Source of the DNA: Crambe crambe
Taxonomy: Eukaryota; Porifera; Demospongiae; Poecilosclerida; Crambeidae
DNA: 64,000 nt
Assembly (NCBI GenBank): GCA_963924555.1
Contig: OZ004589.1
Location: forward strand, 1,612,001-1,676,000
Reading direction: 5' to 3'
Of the stretch, positions 44,201 through 54,169 are shown one piece after another (position 1 is the stretch's first letter; the number at the start of each line of letters is the position of its first letter). The notes below the pieces were generated by a model, which worked only from the letters and a program-made list of their open reading frames with translations, ran no database searches and was not told where the DNA came from. The translations under genes were made by a program, and so were the position numbers.

Positions 44201-44618
44201 CTTCCTCCTCTTCTTCTTCTTCTTCTTCTTTCTTTACACTTTCTCTCTCATCTACAACTTCAGGTTCTGGTCGAGGTGCGAAACGGTTCTGTCTGCCTCC
44301 CATTCCAGGGAGCTGAATCCCTTGGGGCTGACTTGCAGAGTGCCTGGGGGAAGGTTGTGGGGGGAGGGGCTGAGGGCGCGGTAAGGGGGGCTTGGGATCC
44401 ACTTTAAATTCACCAATAAACTCCACGTAAGCCCCTGCAGGAAATTCTCCACTTTCCCCTGTAACTTCATTCTGACCGTTCAACCAACGTTCATCTTGAG
44501 GCCAGCTGCCATCAGCTAGTTGCTTGACCAAGAGAGTCTCCCCTTCCTTCATGGAAACTTCAGTCTCGTTACGGGCTTCAAAGGGATACTTTGCTTCATA
44601 TCTTCTGTACCATGTCAT
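28878..44618 (-). CDS. Class IA PI3-kinase p85-like regulatory subunit with extra C1 and SAM domains
   Basis: A p85 adaptor binds p110 through its inter-SH2 coil and phosphotyrosines through its SH2 domains. Exons in coding order: 43940-44618, 40763-40810, 39867-39937, 39665-39715, 39110-39328, 38709-38835, 38004-38120, 36656-36754, 36444-36542, 35939-36151, 35256-35457, 34824-34969, 34404-34671, 33775-34048, 33490-33657, 33195-33319, 32647-32823, 32352-32483, 31943-32225, one missing exon, 29812-29928, 28878-29052. Domains: SH3 (RWLNGQNEVTGESGEFP); Glu/Pro-rich; first C1 (HKWIAVTFRIPMACAGC, then KCEECLATCHDVC); SAM (LSERDLFQWMKDIGIDVYSA); second C1 (FTVQWCDVCGRFMWGL, then CEVCGMSVHRMC); RhoGAP with Arg finger (LRIEGIYRIS); Pro-rich; SH2 (GTFLVRDS); inter-SH2 coil (INTIRPRLMKLQRNKDDY); Pro-rich; SH2 (GTFLCRPT, ending ELVLHYSENSLVQHNPGL). 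More than 1,260 residues, against 724 for human p85alpha. The exon opening the last SH2 was not located. Phases agree at every junction defined. Confidence 0.88.
30558..30835. repeat. Tandem ~34-bp repeat in p85-like intron
   Basis: About eight copies of a unit containing GAGTGTGCATGCTTGCATAT followed by GCTCAGTATATTAT, with small variants. Located in the intron region 29929-31942. Confidence 0.9.
30917..31242. repeat. Polypurine (GGGAGGA)n tract in p85-like intron
   Basis: Over 300 bp of GGGAGG/GAGAGGGAGG repeats on the plus strand, so the transcript of the minus-strand gene is polypyrimidine here. Frames across it are artefacts. Confidence 0.95.
36152..36390. repeat. Second polypurine tract, adjacent to the RhoGAP exon
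   Basis: About 240 bp of GGGAGGAAGG-like repeats on the plus strand, ending directly at the acceptor of exon 35939-36151. In the transcript it forms an exceptionally long polypyrimidine tract. Confidence 0.95.
36881..37001. mobile_element. Palindromic MITE-like element
   Basis: Left arm with CGCATGTACTTTACATGTG and right arm with CACATGTAAAGTACATGC are reverse complements with few mismatches, around a centre that also folds (CATGCATGTTAACATG). In a p85-like intron. Confidence 0.75.
38517..38673. mobile_element. Inverted-repeat element, same family as 21598-21680
   Basis: Starts with CTGTATAGCAAAAAATTTCG and ends with TATCGCGCTATACGGTA. The arms pair over most of the 157 bp. Non-coding and intronic. 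Confidence 0.75.
38996..39132. repeat. Triplicated ~42-bp segment covering the end and donor of the SAM exon
   Basis: Copies of CTTACCAATGAGGAAGACCC followed by TTTAATTAGTCCTAATTATG. On the minus strand each copy provides exon-like sequence plus a GTAAGT (or GTAGGT) donor. The most 5' donor, at the exon end 39110, is used in the model. Confidence 0.9.
40043..40575. repeat. Satellite-like array with 35-bp unit and 70-bp alternation
   Basis: Around 15 head-to-tail copies of a unit containing CTTGTATATATCTACTTGTA. In the middle, units with CAGTAGAACC and CAGTAGCACC alternate strictly, so the true repeat is a 70-bp dimer. The end units are degenerate. Confidence 0.95.
41201..41268. repeat. (GA)n microsatellite in p85-like intron
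   Basis: Pure AG run of about 68 bp in the 3.1-kb intron 40811-43939. A shorter AG run lies at 39958-39984. The same intron has (TATG)n at 43467-43517 and a C run at 43019-43032. No exon was found in it. Confidence 0.95.
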
Positions 44619-45736
44619 TCTCCAAAAGCAAGCTGTAGCTATAGCTACAGTCAGGTGGCTTACTGCCAAAGGAGAGTATCAAACCTGAACAGAGAAAAAA
44701 CAAGATTCTAGCAAGCCAGTTTAATTGGCTGAAGAATTGGTAAACATATATAAGAACAGACAATACTATATTCACGCCTGAACGAATCATATTTCGTAAA
44801 CACTTTAAATTCAGCGTGTTGAAGTCATTTCTTTACAGTCCATAGCTAGCTAGCCAAGCCACCAAATAGGCGTGTCTCGTAGCAATATGCCCAACGCTAG
44901 CTGGTAAGCTTTGTAATTCTACAAATTTACCTTGCAGTGCAAGTTGCTAGCTCTGTGGTGCTTCTCTGCCCAGTTCAAATCGTTCACACCAAATGGCAGC
45001 TAATTATTCTCCAACTTTTGAGCTCTGCTTTGAGCTGTTAGGCTAGCTAGCAGATTTTTGTGACGTCAAGATATTCACGTGACTACCCTATCCAATTAGG
45101 CTCGCGCGGGAAATTGTTGGCTCATGGCGCGCGCGGTACCGTGCACTATTAGGCTAGTCAAAGAGCACTCAGAGTCACTGTGTATCATTAAGAAGTAAGA
45201 AGGATCTGCATACTATATGCACAGTTTATGCTTATTAAAACAGTATAGCCACAGTTTATTAAATCTAAACTGTTGAAGTATAGGGCTGAACACTGCTCAG
45301 AATGCAACCTGCCAAAATGAGTCAGGGAACTGGCCAACAAAATCCATTATTGTTTCTAAAGACTATCATTTATACATCATTAGCCAAAACTAAAATTGGG
45401 TAGTACGTTGATCTTAAGGCTGGACAATTTCCAGTAGGTATGTACATACTTGGATAATTATTGAGCCTATAACATGTGGGCAGAGGCCTTGTTAACACAT
45501 GATATCATTCATGTCCCGTATGATGGAATTGTGATTTAGTCTGTGAGTGGTTTTATATAGCATCCAGACATAGCTGTCTTAATAATCAATTTTAGGAAAT
45601 TCCTGGCATAATTTTATTGGAGAAAACCATTCACTACCAGCTAACAATTGCTAACTCTCTAGGGGTAGCTGTGATAGGAGTTGTTATAGCTGACAGAAGT
45701 TGTTCTAATATTATAGCTAGCTAACTAGCTAAAATA
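44619..45736. promoter_or_regulatory. Divergent intergenic region between p85-like and Ig/mucin genes
   Basis: About 1.1 kb separating divergent starts. A CG-rich patch (GCTCGCGCGGG, GGCGCGCGCGGTACCGTGC) lies around 45100-45141 in otherwise AT-rich DNA and may mark a promoter. No coding sequence recognised. Confidence 0.45.
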
Positions 45737-46681
45737 ATGGCCATCACTGCAATAACAGCCTTTCTTTGTCTCATCTCATTCTTCAAACCATCATATTCCC
45801 AGTGCATCAACCCTTATGTCATTGAACCTGGAACGACTTCCAACTCTCCTCTCTCTTGCAATATACTTCAAACTCAAGTGGAATTGTCCTGCTGGGTTAG
45901 AGGTCAGGGATTCAGTGTTGATTGGTTCTACACTAGCAATGAAACTGTAGCAGGAGTGTCCAATGGCAATGGTGTGAGCAGTCCACAAGATGGGACAAAA
46001 TACAGACTCAGAAGAAGCATAACAAGTAACATGTACAAGTCTGATCTTACCATCAACTCGTTCAGCAGTAGTGACGCTGGATTTTACTGGTGTGAAATAA
46101 GAAACTTGGTTAATCCTATGCAAGTGGCCTTCATCAATCCGAGTCAAGTTGTCCACATAGTAACCCCTTACACGAAGAGTCAGCTAGCACCATGCGGGAG
46201 TCCTGGTCTCAATTTCTCAGTGACAGGAGTGAGTTGTGCATACGGTGATAGGGCGAACCCTTCAGTGCGAATTATCATCGGAACGGAATTTAAAAATATC
46301 CTCACACCCACGCCACCACCAACAACTACATGTACACCTACTGCTACAACTGACACTACATCTCCACCACCTACCACCAATCAAACAACGGCCCCTCCAG
46401 CAACGACAACCAATCAAACAGCAGCAACAACTCGTGCAACTACTTCTCCTCCAAATGGAACTACTACAGCTAGTCCAACCACTACAGCTAGTCCAACCAC
46501 TACTCGCCCTACCACTAAACCTCCAACTACTACAAACCCTCCCACTGTGGCAAATACCGTTCCACCACTGCTTGATCAAAACCGTAATATTATTATCGGG
46601 GTCTCTGTGGGTGCAGTGGTGGTTTTATTGCTCACCATTGCAGTTGTTCTGTGTCTTGTTGCTGTTTGTAAACTATCGTAG
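45737..46681 (+). CDS. Ig-domain, mucin-stalk single-pass membrane protein
   Basis: 314 residues in one exon. Residues 1-21 are a signal peptide (FLCLISFFKPSYSQ). One Ig V-like domain follows, with VELSCWVRG, a Trp in VDWFY and DAGFYWCE as the second Cys. A Thr/Pro-rich stalk of about 90 residues with many NQT/NGT sequons follows, as in mucins. One membrane helix (IIIGVSVGAVVVLLLTIAVV) and a tail of only a few residues end the protein. The Ig domain resembles the ectodomain of the downstream receptor kinases, including xNPSxV after the Ig. It may be a kinase-less relative, decoy or adhesion molecule. Splicing at a weak GTAAAC inside VCKLS cannot be excluded, but no kinase exon follows before 48.4 kb. 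Confidence 0.8.
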   Translation: MAITAITAFLCLISFFKPSYSQCINPYVIEPGTTSNSPLSCNILQTQVELSCWVRGQGFSVDWFYTSNETVAGVSNGNGVSSPQDGTKYRLRRSITSNMYKSDLTINSFSSSDAGFYWCEIRNLVNPMQVAFINPSQVVHIVTPYTKSQLAPCGSPGLNFSVTGVSCAYGDRANPSVRIIIGTEFKNILTPTPPPTTTCTPTATTDTTSPPPTTNQTTAPPATTTNQTAATTRATTSPPNGTTTASPTTTASPTTTRPTTKPPTTTNPPTVANTVPPLLDQNRNIIIGVSVGAVVVLLLTIAVVLCLVAVCKLS

Positions 46682-48411
46682 AGAATAATTATGGTAGCTA
46701 TAATGATACCAACAACTGAATGAAACAATGACTTCCTTGTATGATAAGATTGTCCATAAACAACACTAAAGTTTATTTTTATCACTGTTTATTGTTGTTG
46801 TTGTTGTTGTTGTTTTGTGAATATATTGCACATAGCTAGCTAAGGGACATTGACTTCGTAACCTACTAAAGTAAAAGTAGCTACACAGAGAGAAAAGTTT
46901 TTTAAAAGGTATTCTCATAGCTTCAGAGCTATTGTCTATCCATGTAGCTATGTAGCTAGCTAGCTAATTTAAGTTAAAATTCTCCAGAGCAGCTGGTAAA
47001 ACGTACACATGTGGGGGGTTTAGAGACACACTAAATGGATTATTCAGAGTGTTAGCATCATCAGATGGAAGTGCCAGACATATTATTTTATTGCTGCTAA
47101 TGAAGCATGCAATCACTTTTGCCTGTGCAGCCAGGGATGGGCTCAAGGTGCTCAACAACTCCTCTTTCTAACAATAACTAAAAAACCTGAATTGGTGTGG
47201 TCTGGTGATGTTTTTTCTGCCACGGTAGCTATGACCAACTGGATATCAAAAAAAAAGAAAAAAAAAAAGCTATTGATAGCTAATAATGTTCTCAAAAAGT
47301 GATCTGGTGAAAACCAGTTCAACTGGAATGACCAGGTACACCTTTATCACTTTCACCTGAAGTGTTGCTTGCATAACTTGCTATTCTTGACCAATTTCAA
47401 ACACCATGCTCTGGAGAATGCAGAGTGCAAGAATTTGGGAGGTCATAGAGTGCAGAGTGCTATAGGGGTGATTCTTAAGGGTGCAGGCACATAGTAACCA
47501 AGGCATGCGCTAGTACTAGCACTAATTAATTAACCACAAACACTACCGCGCTAAAATAACAGATAGTAAACACAATAGCAGCTGCTGCTTTGGCACATAT
47601 AAAATCCATGCTAGCATGAATAATGAACAAGTCATTGCAACTCAGGAACTATGCATGGGAATGAGCCAATATTTTGCATATGGCAACTACTTGATAAGGT
47701 CTAAAAAGTTACATTTTGCTTTAGTTTATAGCTAGTACAGAATGTGCAGGACACTAGATCCTATATGGATAAATTAAAAAGTAGAATGTGAATTGACAAA
47801 AACTAAATGTAATTTTTATGGCAATGAGTATAAGAAGCTGTATATCAAAAATCAGCCATTGATTCCAAGTGGTCATTGAGATGTAACACAGTTTACCTTG
47901 AGAATGGAATCAGTCATAACATCAGTCATTTTGATTGGTCCTCCTTCATTTTTTTTTGTATGTAGTACTATTTGTAGATATTTAATAATGTGGTGCAAGT
48001 TAGATAAGAAATTTCTATCATTTTTAGTTAATTTTCCCTAGCAACCATGCGTGGGCGGAGTGTGCCTGCACCCTTAAGGTGAAAATCACTGATACACTAT
48101 CAGATGAATTTTCTACCACTTAACTTTAATTTGAGGATGAAAACATTTCCGTCTACAATCAATTATGACATATAGTAGATAGCTTCCTGTTGTTGCACAG
48201 CTCGGTAAGGGATCGTCTCGTTATAAGGTACAGGGTTGTTAAAAATAAAGTTCTTGAGCGCGCGAATCGCGCGCGAATATCGAATCTCTCAGCGCAGGTC
48301 TGATCTGGGAAATAATTGATCATCCGGCCGTCATCCATAAAAGCAGGTAAGGACTCAGCTGTTTTATTAGTATAGTGCAGGCCGACTGATATCTAACTAT
48401 AATCATCTACA
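46682..48411. other. Spacer before the receptor-kinase array
   Basis: AT-rich, with a (TTG)n run near 46792-46815. A CG-rich stretch (GAGCGCGCGAATCGCGCGCG, about 48256-48275) about 140 bp before the first receptor start probably marks its promoter; similar motifs precede the other two copies. The piggyBac-like element at 47475-48077 fills a third of it. No gene recognised. Confidence 0.5.
47475..48077. mobile_element. Non-autonomous piggyBac-like element (TTAA target)
   Basis: Terminal inverted repeats GGGTGCAGGCACA (47479 onward) and its exact reverse complement ending at 48073 are each flanked by TTAA (47475-47478 and 48074-48077). Similarity extends imperfectly inward. About 595 bp with no coding capacity. 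The TTAA flanks suggest piggyBac-type mobilisation; the family assignment is inference. Confidence 0.75.
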
Positions 48412-49102
48412 ATGTCGCAAAAGATTTTTCTGTGTGCAATTGCACTTGTCATAGCTGCTTCTAGTCCAGTTTCTTCCCAATCATCACCACCACCAGGTGA
48501 GTCAAATCATCCTAGGTATGGTGTTATACAAAATATGAACAATTACTGTATTTATCCCACAGGGGATTGCTATAACACATGGGCAGGTGAGCCTGATCCA
48601 ATGAAGGAAATTTGCAACATTTTTCAAACTTCTTCAACCTTGCAACTAACGTGTAGAGTCAGTAAGAATGTAGACCAGAATGCTAGCGTTCAGTGGTACT
48701 TTTCAGAGACCAGAGATAATGCAGGTACCAATGGCTCATTAGTAGTAGGATTCAGCCAGTCAAATTCAAGCACCATAAGTAGAGCTATTCTTACAGTCTC
48801 AAATAGCAGTCATCATGGATACTATTGGTGTGAAGTCACAGTCCCCTCAAGTGTGGGGTTTCGGAACCCAAGTCGAGTCTTATACATTGCTGAGACCTGT
48901 GCTACTCCAGAGTGTGAAGGAACAGAGAACATTGTGGTCTCTCAGACATCCAATGGCCGATGTGCTATTGGTGGAAAAGAGGAAGAGTTAACAGAATCTG
49001 ATATAGTGGACGTTTATGATAGGAATTTATGCATGAATGCCACAAGTTCAGAAAAAAAACAAGACTACTACTGAGGCAATAAAAGCACCCGAAACTCCAA
49101 AC

Positions 49103-49320
49103 TCAATGAAACCGACCTCTGAACCGTCCAATCCAAGTGAGGAAGATATGACAAATGGTGTATCTCCAAACTCAATGAAACCGACCTCTGAACCGTCCAA
49201 TCCAAGTGAGGAAGATATGACAAATGGTGTATCTCCAAACTCAATGAAACCGACCTCTGAACCGTCCAATCCAAGTGAGGAAGATATGACAAATGGTGTA
49301 TCTCCAAACTCAATGAAGCC
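49103..49320 (+). repeat. 69-bp coding tandem repeat in receptor stalk (copy 1)
   Basis: The 23-residue unit starting [20 protein letters not shown] occurs three times, followed by a partial fourth (NSMKPTS), in copy 1. Copy 2 has one full unit plus the partial; copy 3 has a single unit. Confidence 0.9.
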
Positions 49321-50841
49321 GACCTCTGTAATGACTTCATCAGTTGTCATTGGTGTATCTGTGTCCATCAGCATAATAGCATTACTATACTGATAGGTAT
49401 TGGTATCTTACTCTTCTTCATTGCTAAGAAAAGGAGTAAAAGAAAGCAATCAACAGATTTGTAAGTTTAATTGATCTGGTGCATAATATTAGCTAACTAT
49501 TAAAAACTGTAGTAAGGTCATTTTCAAGCTTTTGGTGTTACCTACCCAATTATAATAGGTATACTGTATTCCACGATCAGATGCCACCCTTGAATATTTG
49601 CCACCCGCCCTCTGCTTTTGGGTGTTATAGTTGCCACCTTTGATCAGTCACTGCACTCCAAAGCTCAATCAGTGACTAGCTGCAGTTTAGAATAACTATG
49701 TCTTGTTGAAACATAGGCAGTGGAAGCACAGCAGCTTGTAGGCCATGGCCTCTTCACTTTCTAGTTACAAATTCTAATTAACGCATGTAGCTATCTAGTA
49801 AGGGCTAGTAAAGGATCAACATTCAAACGTGACCATCACTTTGCCTACTTTAGCTATAGCAGGGGCAGAGCTATAGACAGGGGCAGAGCTATAGACAGGG
49901 GCGGAGTGACAAAAAATGAAGTGGTCAGGTATTTTGACTACATAGTGCACCAGGTGGGTCTCAGGCTCTGGGGGCATGCCACCCAGAAAAATTTTGGCTT
50001 TAGAGATTGAAGCTGATGCATTCTAGGCCTTACAATCATTAGTTCAAGAGGAAAAAATTAAAAGCTTTCAGAGTGAAAAAAGTGGTCAGGTTGAAATCTG
50101 ACTAACCTGACCAGTCGCTCCGCCACTGAAGAGGTTATATTTTATGGTATATGGAAGAGATGGACCAGCTAACTAGGGCAGCATTTTACAATATATTGGT
50201 GTGTACATGCCACTCTGACACTTTAACGAATAGCTATACTTTTTTTCAGTATATATAGTGTTTGTGTTTTCTGGTGAGACCTTTGCCCCCCCCCCCCCCC
50301 CCCCCCCCCAAATTGGTGTCTCTGCCACTGTTTTGTATATTTAGGACCACACTAGCATAGGTGTAGGGCTGGATCAGGCAGATCAGGCATTTGCCTGATC
50401 AATACAAGCCAACACATCTTTCACAAAAACTCCTACACCTCTGATATGTTACATAAAGATGTAAAAACGTATTATTAAACTAGCTGTGAGTGGTTTAGAT
50501 AGAGGAACTTAGGATCTGAAATCAAACCTAATTTTTTCATTCCGTCCTAATATGGCCTCCTGAATGGGAACAGAGGGTAAGGGAATGGAGACAAAAGAAG
50601 AGTGATCCGGCAAAGCTAGCTATCAAGAAGTTGAAAGGAGAATGACGAAAAGCAGTGCTTCCAGAAATGGAAGAAGAGCTATAGTAGAAGAAAGAAATAC
50701 ACTCGCTGCCCTGAGTAGTTGCTGCATGTTAGAAATATAACCTGATCATGGAAATACGGTACCTCCAATTACAATAGCCAGCTATCTTCCTATTTAATAT
50801 AGATTTTGTGATAAAGATGAATCTGTTCCTTCCACCAACAG

Positions 50842-50849
50842 ACGTGCAG
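50842..50849 (+). other. Predicted 8-nt microexon (copy 1); equivalent at 57809-57816
   Basis: ACGTGCAG is bounded by an acceptor (CACCAACAG) and a donor (GTATGT, or GTACGT in copy 2). It carries phase 2 of exon 1 to phase 1 of the juxtamembrane exon. Direct joining of those exons would create an in-frame TAA. Confidence 0.6.
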
Positions 50850-53501
50850 GTATGTATACCTAGTAACTGTAAGGTATTGTTGACCTCTATAGCTAACGCA
50901 TTGTATTTGTCCATTCATAGTTAATACTATAAGACTAGAAGATGAAAGGATTAAAGCTCCATTTATCAGAAACAAACTGGTCATACCTAGTCGTCATATT
51001 GAGCTGATTCAAGTCATTGGACGAGGTATACATGCAGAATCTTCTTTCCTCAGGGCATACAGCAGGCCTGTAGCCAGCAGGCAGCTCAACGGGCTTGAGC
51101 CCCCCTCCCTTTGATGGTCACTTACATTAGTTTGCTGAATCGATAACCATTATAGTTAATCTTCCTGAGCCATCCCTTTTCTAACATCCTGGCTACAGGC
51201 CTGTACAGCTAGAAGACATTTTGTCTGAGTGTTGCTAAGGAGCTCACAGTAGCTACATATAACATGCAGCAAACTGGATTCAAACCATAAACCAGGGATA
51301 TCTAATACTTTGTGGTACATACGTAAATAATTAATAACCCATAGTGTAGCTGTAGGTTTAGCCTGTAATTGAGATAAACAACTCATTGGCACACCATGGT
51401 GATTTAGCGACCTTTTGAACTGATTGCATGTTTTGTTCTGTCATAAGGTGAGTTTGGAATGGTGTACAAAAGTTACCTCACAGGTTGGCAAGGAAGGACT
51501 ACAGCAGAGGTTGTAGCTGTCAAGACATTGAAAAGTACTAGCCATGGAATTCTCACTGCATGCTCAAGCAATGATTACTACAAACCCATGCAGATTTGAA
51601 TTGTCTTTCAAAGGATATTAAAAATATGATGGCAGAATGTGAAAAGATGATGTGGTTTAAGGATCCAAATGTGATTAGTTTGATTGGAATATGTATTGAC
51701 TTAGAAACGCCATATATAGTCATGCCCTTCATGGGAAATGGCAGTCTTCTAAACTATTTGAAAAAGGAGAGACCCCACCTTACTGTAGCAGAAGAGGCTG
51801 GAAATGAAGCGGTATTTTTGCATGCATCATGTTTATTACATACTTAATGAATATACGTAATAATAGATCAATGATGCCCAGAGGAAGTTGCTGTCGATGT
51901 GTTATCAAGTTGCTAAGGGAATGTGTTACCTTGCAAGTCAGAAGTTTGTCCATCGGGACCTAGCTGCTCGCAACTGCATGTAATGACTTCTATGCCCTAT
52001 TATAAGCAAAGATTTATATTGTATAATTGCAGGATAGATGACCAGTATGTGATCAAGGTGGGTGACTTTGGCCTGACTGAAGATATATATAGCAAGAACT
52101 ACTTCAGGGAGACAGCAGGAGAGTCAGTGAAACTTCCGATCAAATGGATGGCCTTGGAAAGTCTCCTTGAAAGGATCTTTTCTGAAAAGACAGATGTTGT
52201 GAGTGTTTGGAAGATGGGAGAGAATGAAAGTCAATGATATAGTTATATTATCATCAGTGGGCATATGGAGTTACGTGTTGGGAGGTGTTCAACCTTGGCC
52301 ATACCCCCTACTCTACAATTCATCCCTCTGCTCTGGTTGATTTTCTCGAAAGTGGAAAGAGATTGCAAAAACCAAAGAATGCAAGCTGTACCCTTCAAGT
52401 GTAAGTGATTTCAATTTCTTGACTTCTGTAATTATAGTGAGCGGGATAATTTTAGCAAGAAATATTAAGACCTGAAACAACCCTAAGAAATAGTTCTTTT
52501 AGAAAGCTGTCATCCTACAAGTGATACTAGTATCAAGGGCACATCGAGCCGTGAAGCGACAAGAGGGCATGCAACTTTTAAGGCACTGGATATAGACGGC
52601 ATAATGCAAGATGTTACTTAGCTCTGTCCATCCGGAAACTTACATTTTGCTATCTACACTAGTTGCATGTCCTCTCACTGCTTTGTGGCTCGATGTGCCC
52701 TAGCACTAAGTAGCTAGCTAGTGAGATAACGTGATATCCTGATGATTCAGGTATGATCTAATGACTCAATGCTGGAGGGCATCACCCCAAAACCGTCCCT
52801 CTTTCAAAGATCTAGTCCAAAAAATTGACTCCTTACTGCAAGAAGTCTCTGGATATATTGAACTGTCTGCTTTCTCCACTTCAATGTAACTTCTAGGTCA
52901 TGCAGTAGATACATTAACTATTCAGCTGTACTGTCATATGTCATATTTAGTCCACTGCATGGAGCTAGATCAGAGTATATAGTGCTGACTTGGATCTAAT
53001 CAGATCCCAGTTGGTCATTCTCTTTCTTTTATAGTACCTGGGTTTCATTGATTTTTAACGAATGCAATTATTGATCAAGTTTACTGTTTGTAACTAGTGA
53101 AATCCTAAAGTCTATGGAAGCTCCTCTCTCAGTGTCGTAACTTATCTCACCAGAAGGTGTAGTTTCAGTACTCACACTTGTGGTTTACACTATGAAAAAT
53201 AAGAGATTTCCCAAGAGAAACTTGAAGGAAGCTCAGTGTATTTTTGTAGTATACGCAAGGGCACGGCATATTTCATGACATTTTAAAATAGGAAACAAGC
53301 CGTGCCCTTGTGTATCTTATGAATTTCTTTATCAAGTTTCCTTTAGGTTTTAGTGGCGTGATCTTTCATACTTATCTGTGAAAGGGGTATATAATAAATC
53401 GATGAAAATCAGCTACCATGAAAAAATTATTTATGAGATGTAGCTATGTAGCTATCATGGGACACAGCCAACTACATGACACCTCTTCACTTTAAAAATG
53501 A

Positions 53502-53606
53502 AAGTGTGTATTGCATGTCTAAGGAATGCTCTCTGTAAACAGTAAGGTATGAACTACATACCTATACTGTTTACAGGGAACATTCCTGTGGTATAAAGTA
53601 CACACT
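53502..53606. repeat. Hairpin-forming element in the RTK spacer; copy at 60454-60559
   Basis: Core arms GGAATGCTCTCTGTAAACAG and CTGTTTACAGGGAACATTCC pair around a short loop, and outer arms (AGTGTGTA / TACACACT) extend the stem. Adjacent palindromes lie at 53249-53318 (GCAAGGGCACGGC / GCCGTGCCCTTGTG) and 53639-53662 (TGTGCACTAAA / TTTAGTGCACA). Probably MITE remnants; a small-RNA precursor is possible. Confidence 0.65.
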
Positions 53607-54169
53607 CTTGTTTTACAGTGTTGAAGCACACTTTTGTATGTGCACTAAATGTTTAGTGCACACTTGAGGGGAACTGGGAAGGTACACAGGAGCCTAGTGG
53701 AAGATCCAGCCTCAGTCCATAGGTTCTGACAGAGATGGTGAATGATTGCTGCATTGTCCACTTTCCTAAAGCTGATCATGAGTAAACTTTGTCATCCTCC
53801 AAGCCACTCAGACATTAATTTGGTGTATAAGACTAATGAAAGTGTTTACTGCACACCATTTTGTCCCAATACACATGGGGCATATGTAAGGACGTAGCAG
53901 TTGAACCAAAAAATAGTGCTGTTACAATGGAGGAGGAGGAGGAAGTTAGTGGTGTTAAACAAGAATATACTTGGAACTCAGCTAACAGCTAGACTCCAGT
54001 TCCACCCCTGAACTCAGCCCCGCCCAAGTTTTTCATTCATCTTCTTTGGCCAGTTCCACCCTTCCACAACCCAGTACCAGCTCAATTATCAGCTCCATTC
54101 ATTTTCCAGTTAAGAATGAGCCATCCACTGAGTCTAGACAATAATCTCTGGCGTTCCATCAAAGACCAA

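Larger units (their letters stand above)
48412..52889 (+). pseudogene. Ig-ectodomain receptor tyrosine kinase, copy 1, frame broken in ectodomain
   Basis: Exons by comparison with copy 2: 48412-49460, 50842-50849, 50921-51025, 51448-51534, 51594-51811, 51882-51979, 52033-52198, 52258-52400, 52751-52889. Signal peptide and Ig domain are intact. A run of eight A at 49052-49059 (seven in copy 3) then shifts the frame and gives a stop at 49072-49074. A 2-bp insertion in the membrane segment (ATTACTATACTG against ATTACTACTG) shifts it again. The two indels sum to +3, so total exon length stays divisible by three. The kinase exons are open and keep [37 protein letters not shown] and [10 protein letters not shown]. 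It could be a pseudogene, a secreted Ig protein, a spliced variant that skips the broken part, or an assembly error in a homopolymer. Confidence 0.75.

Noticed and set aside
46964..47158. Minus-strand open frame of 64 codons
   Set aside because: No homology pattern recognised, no splice partners, AT-rich spacer.
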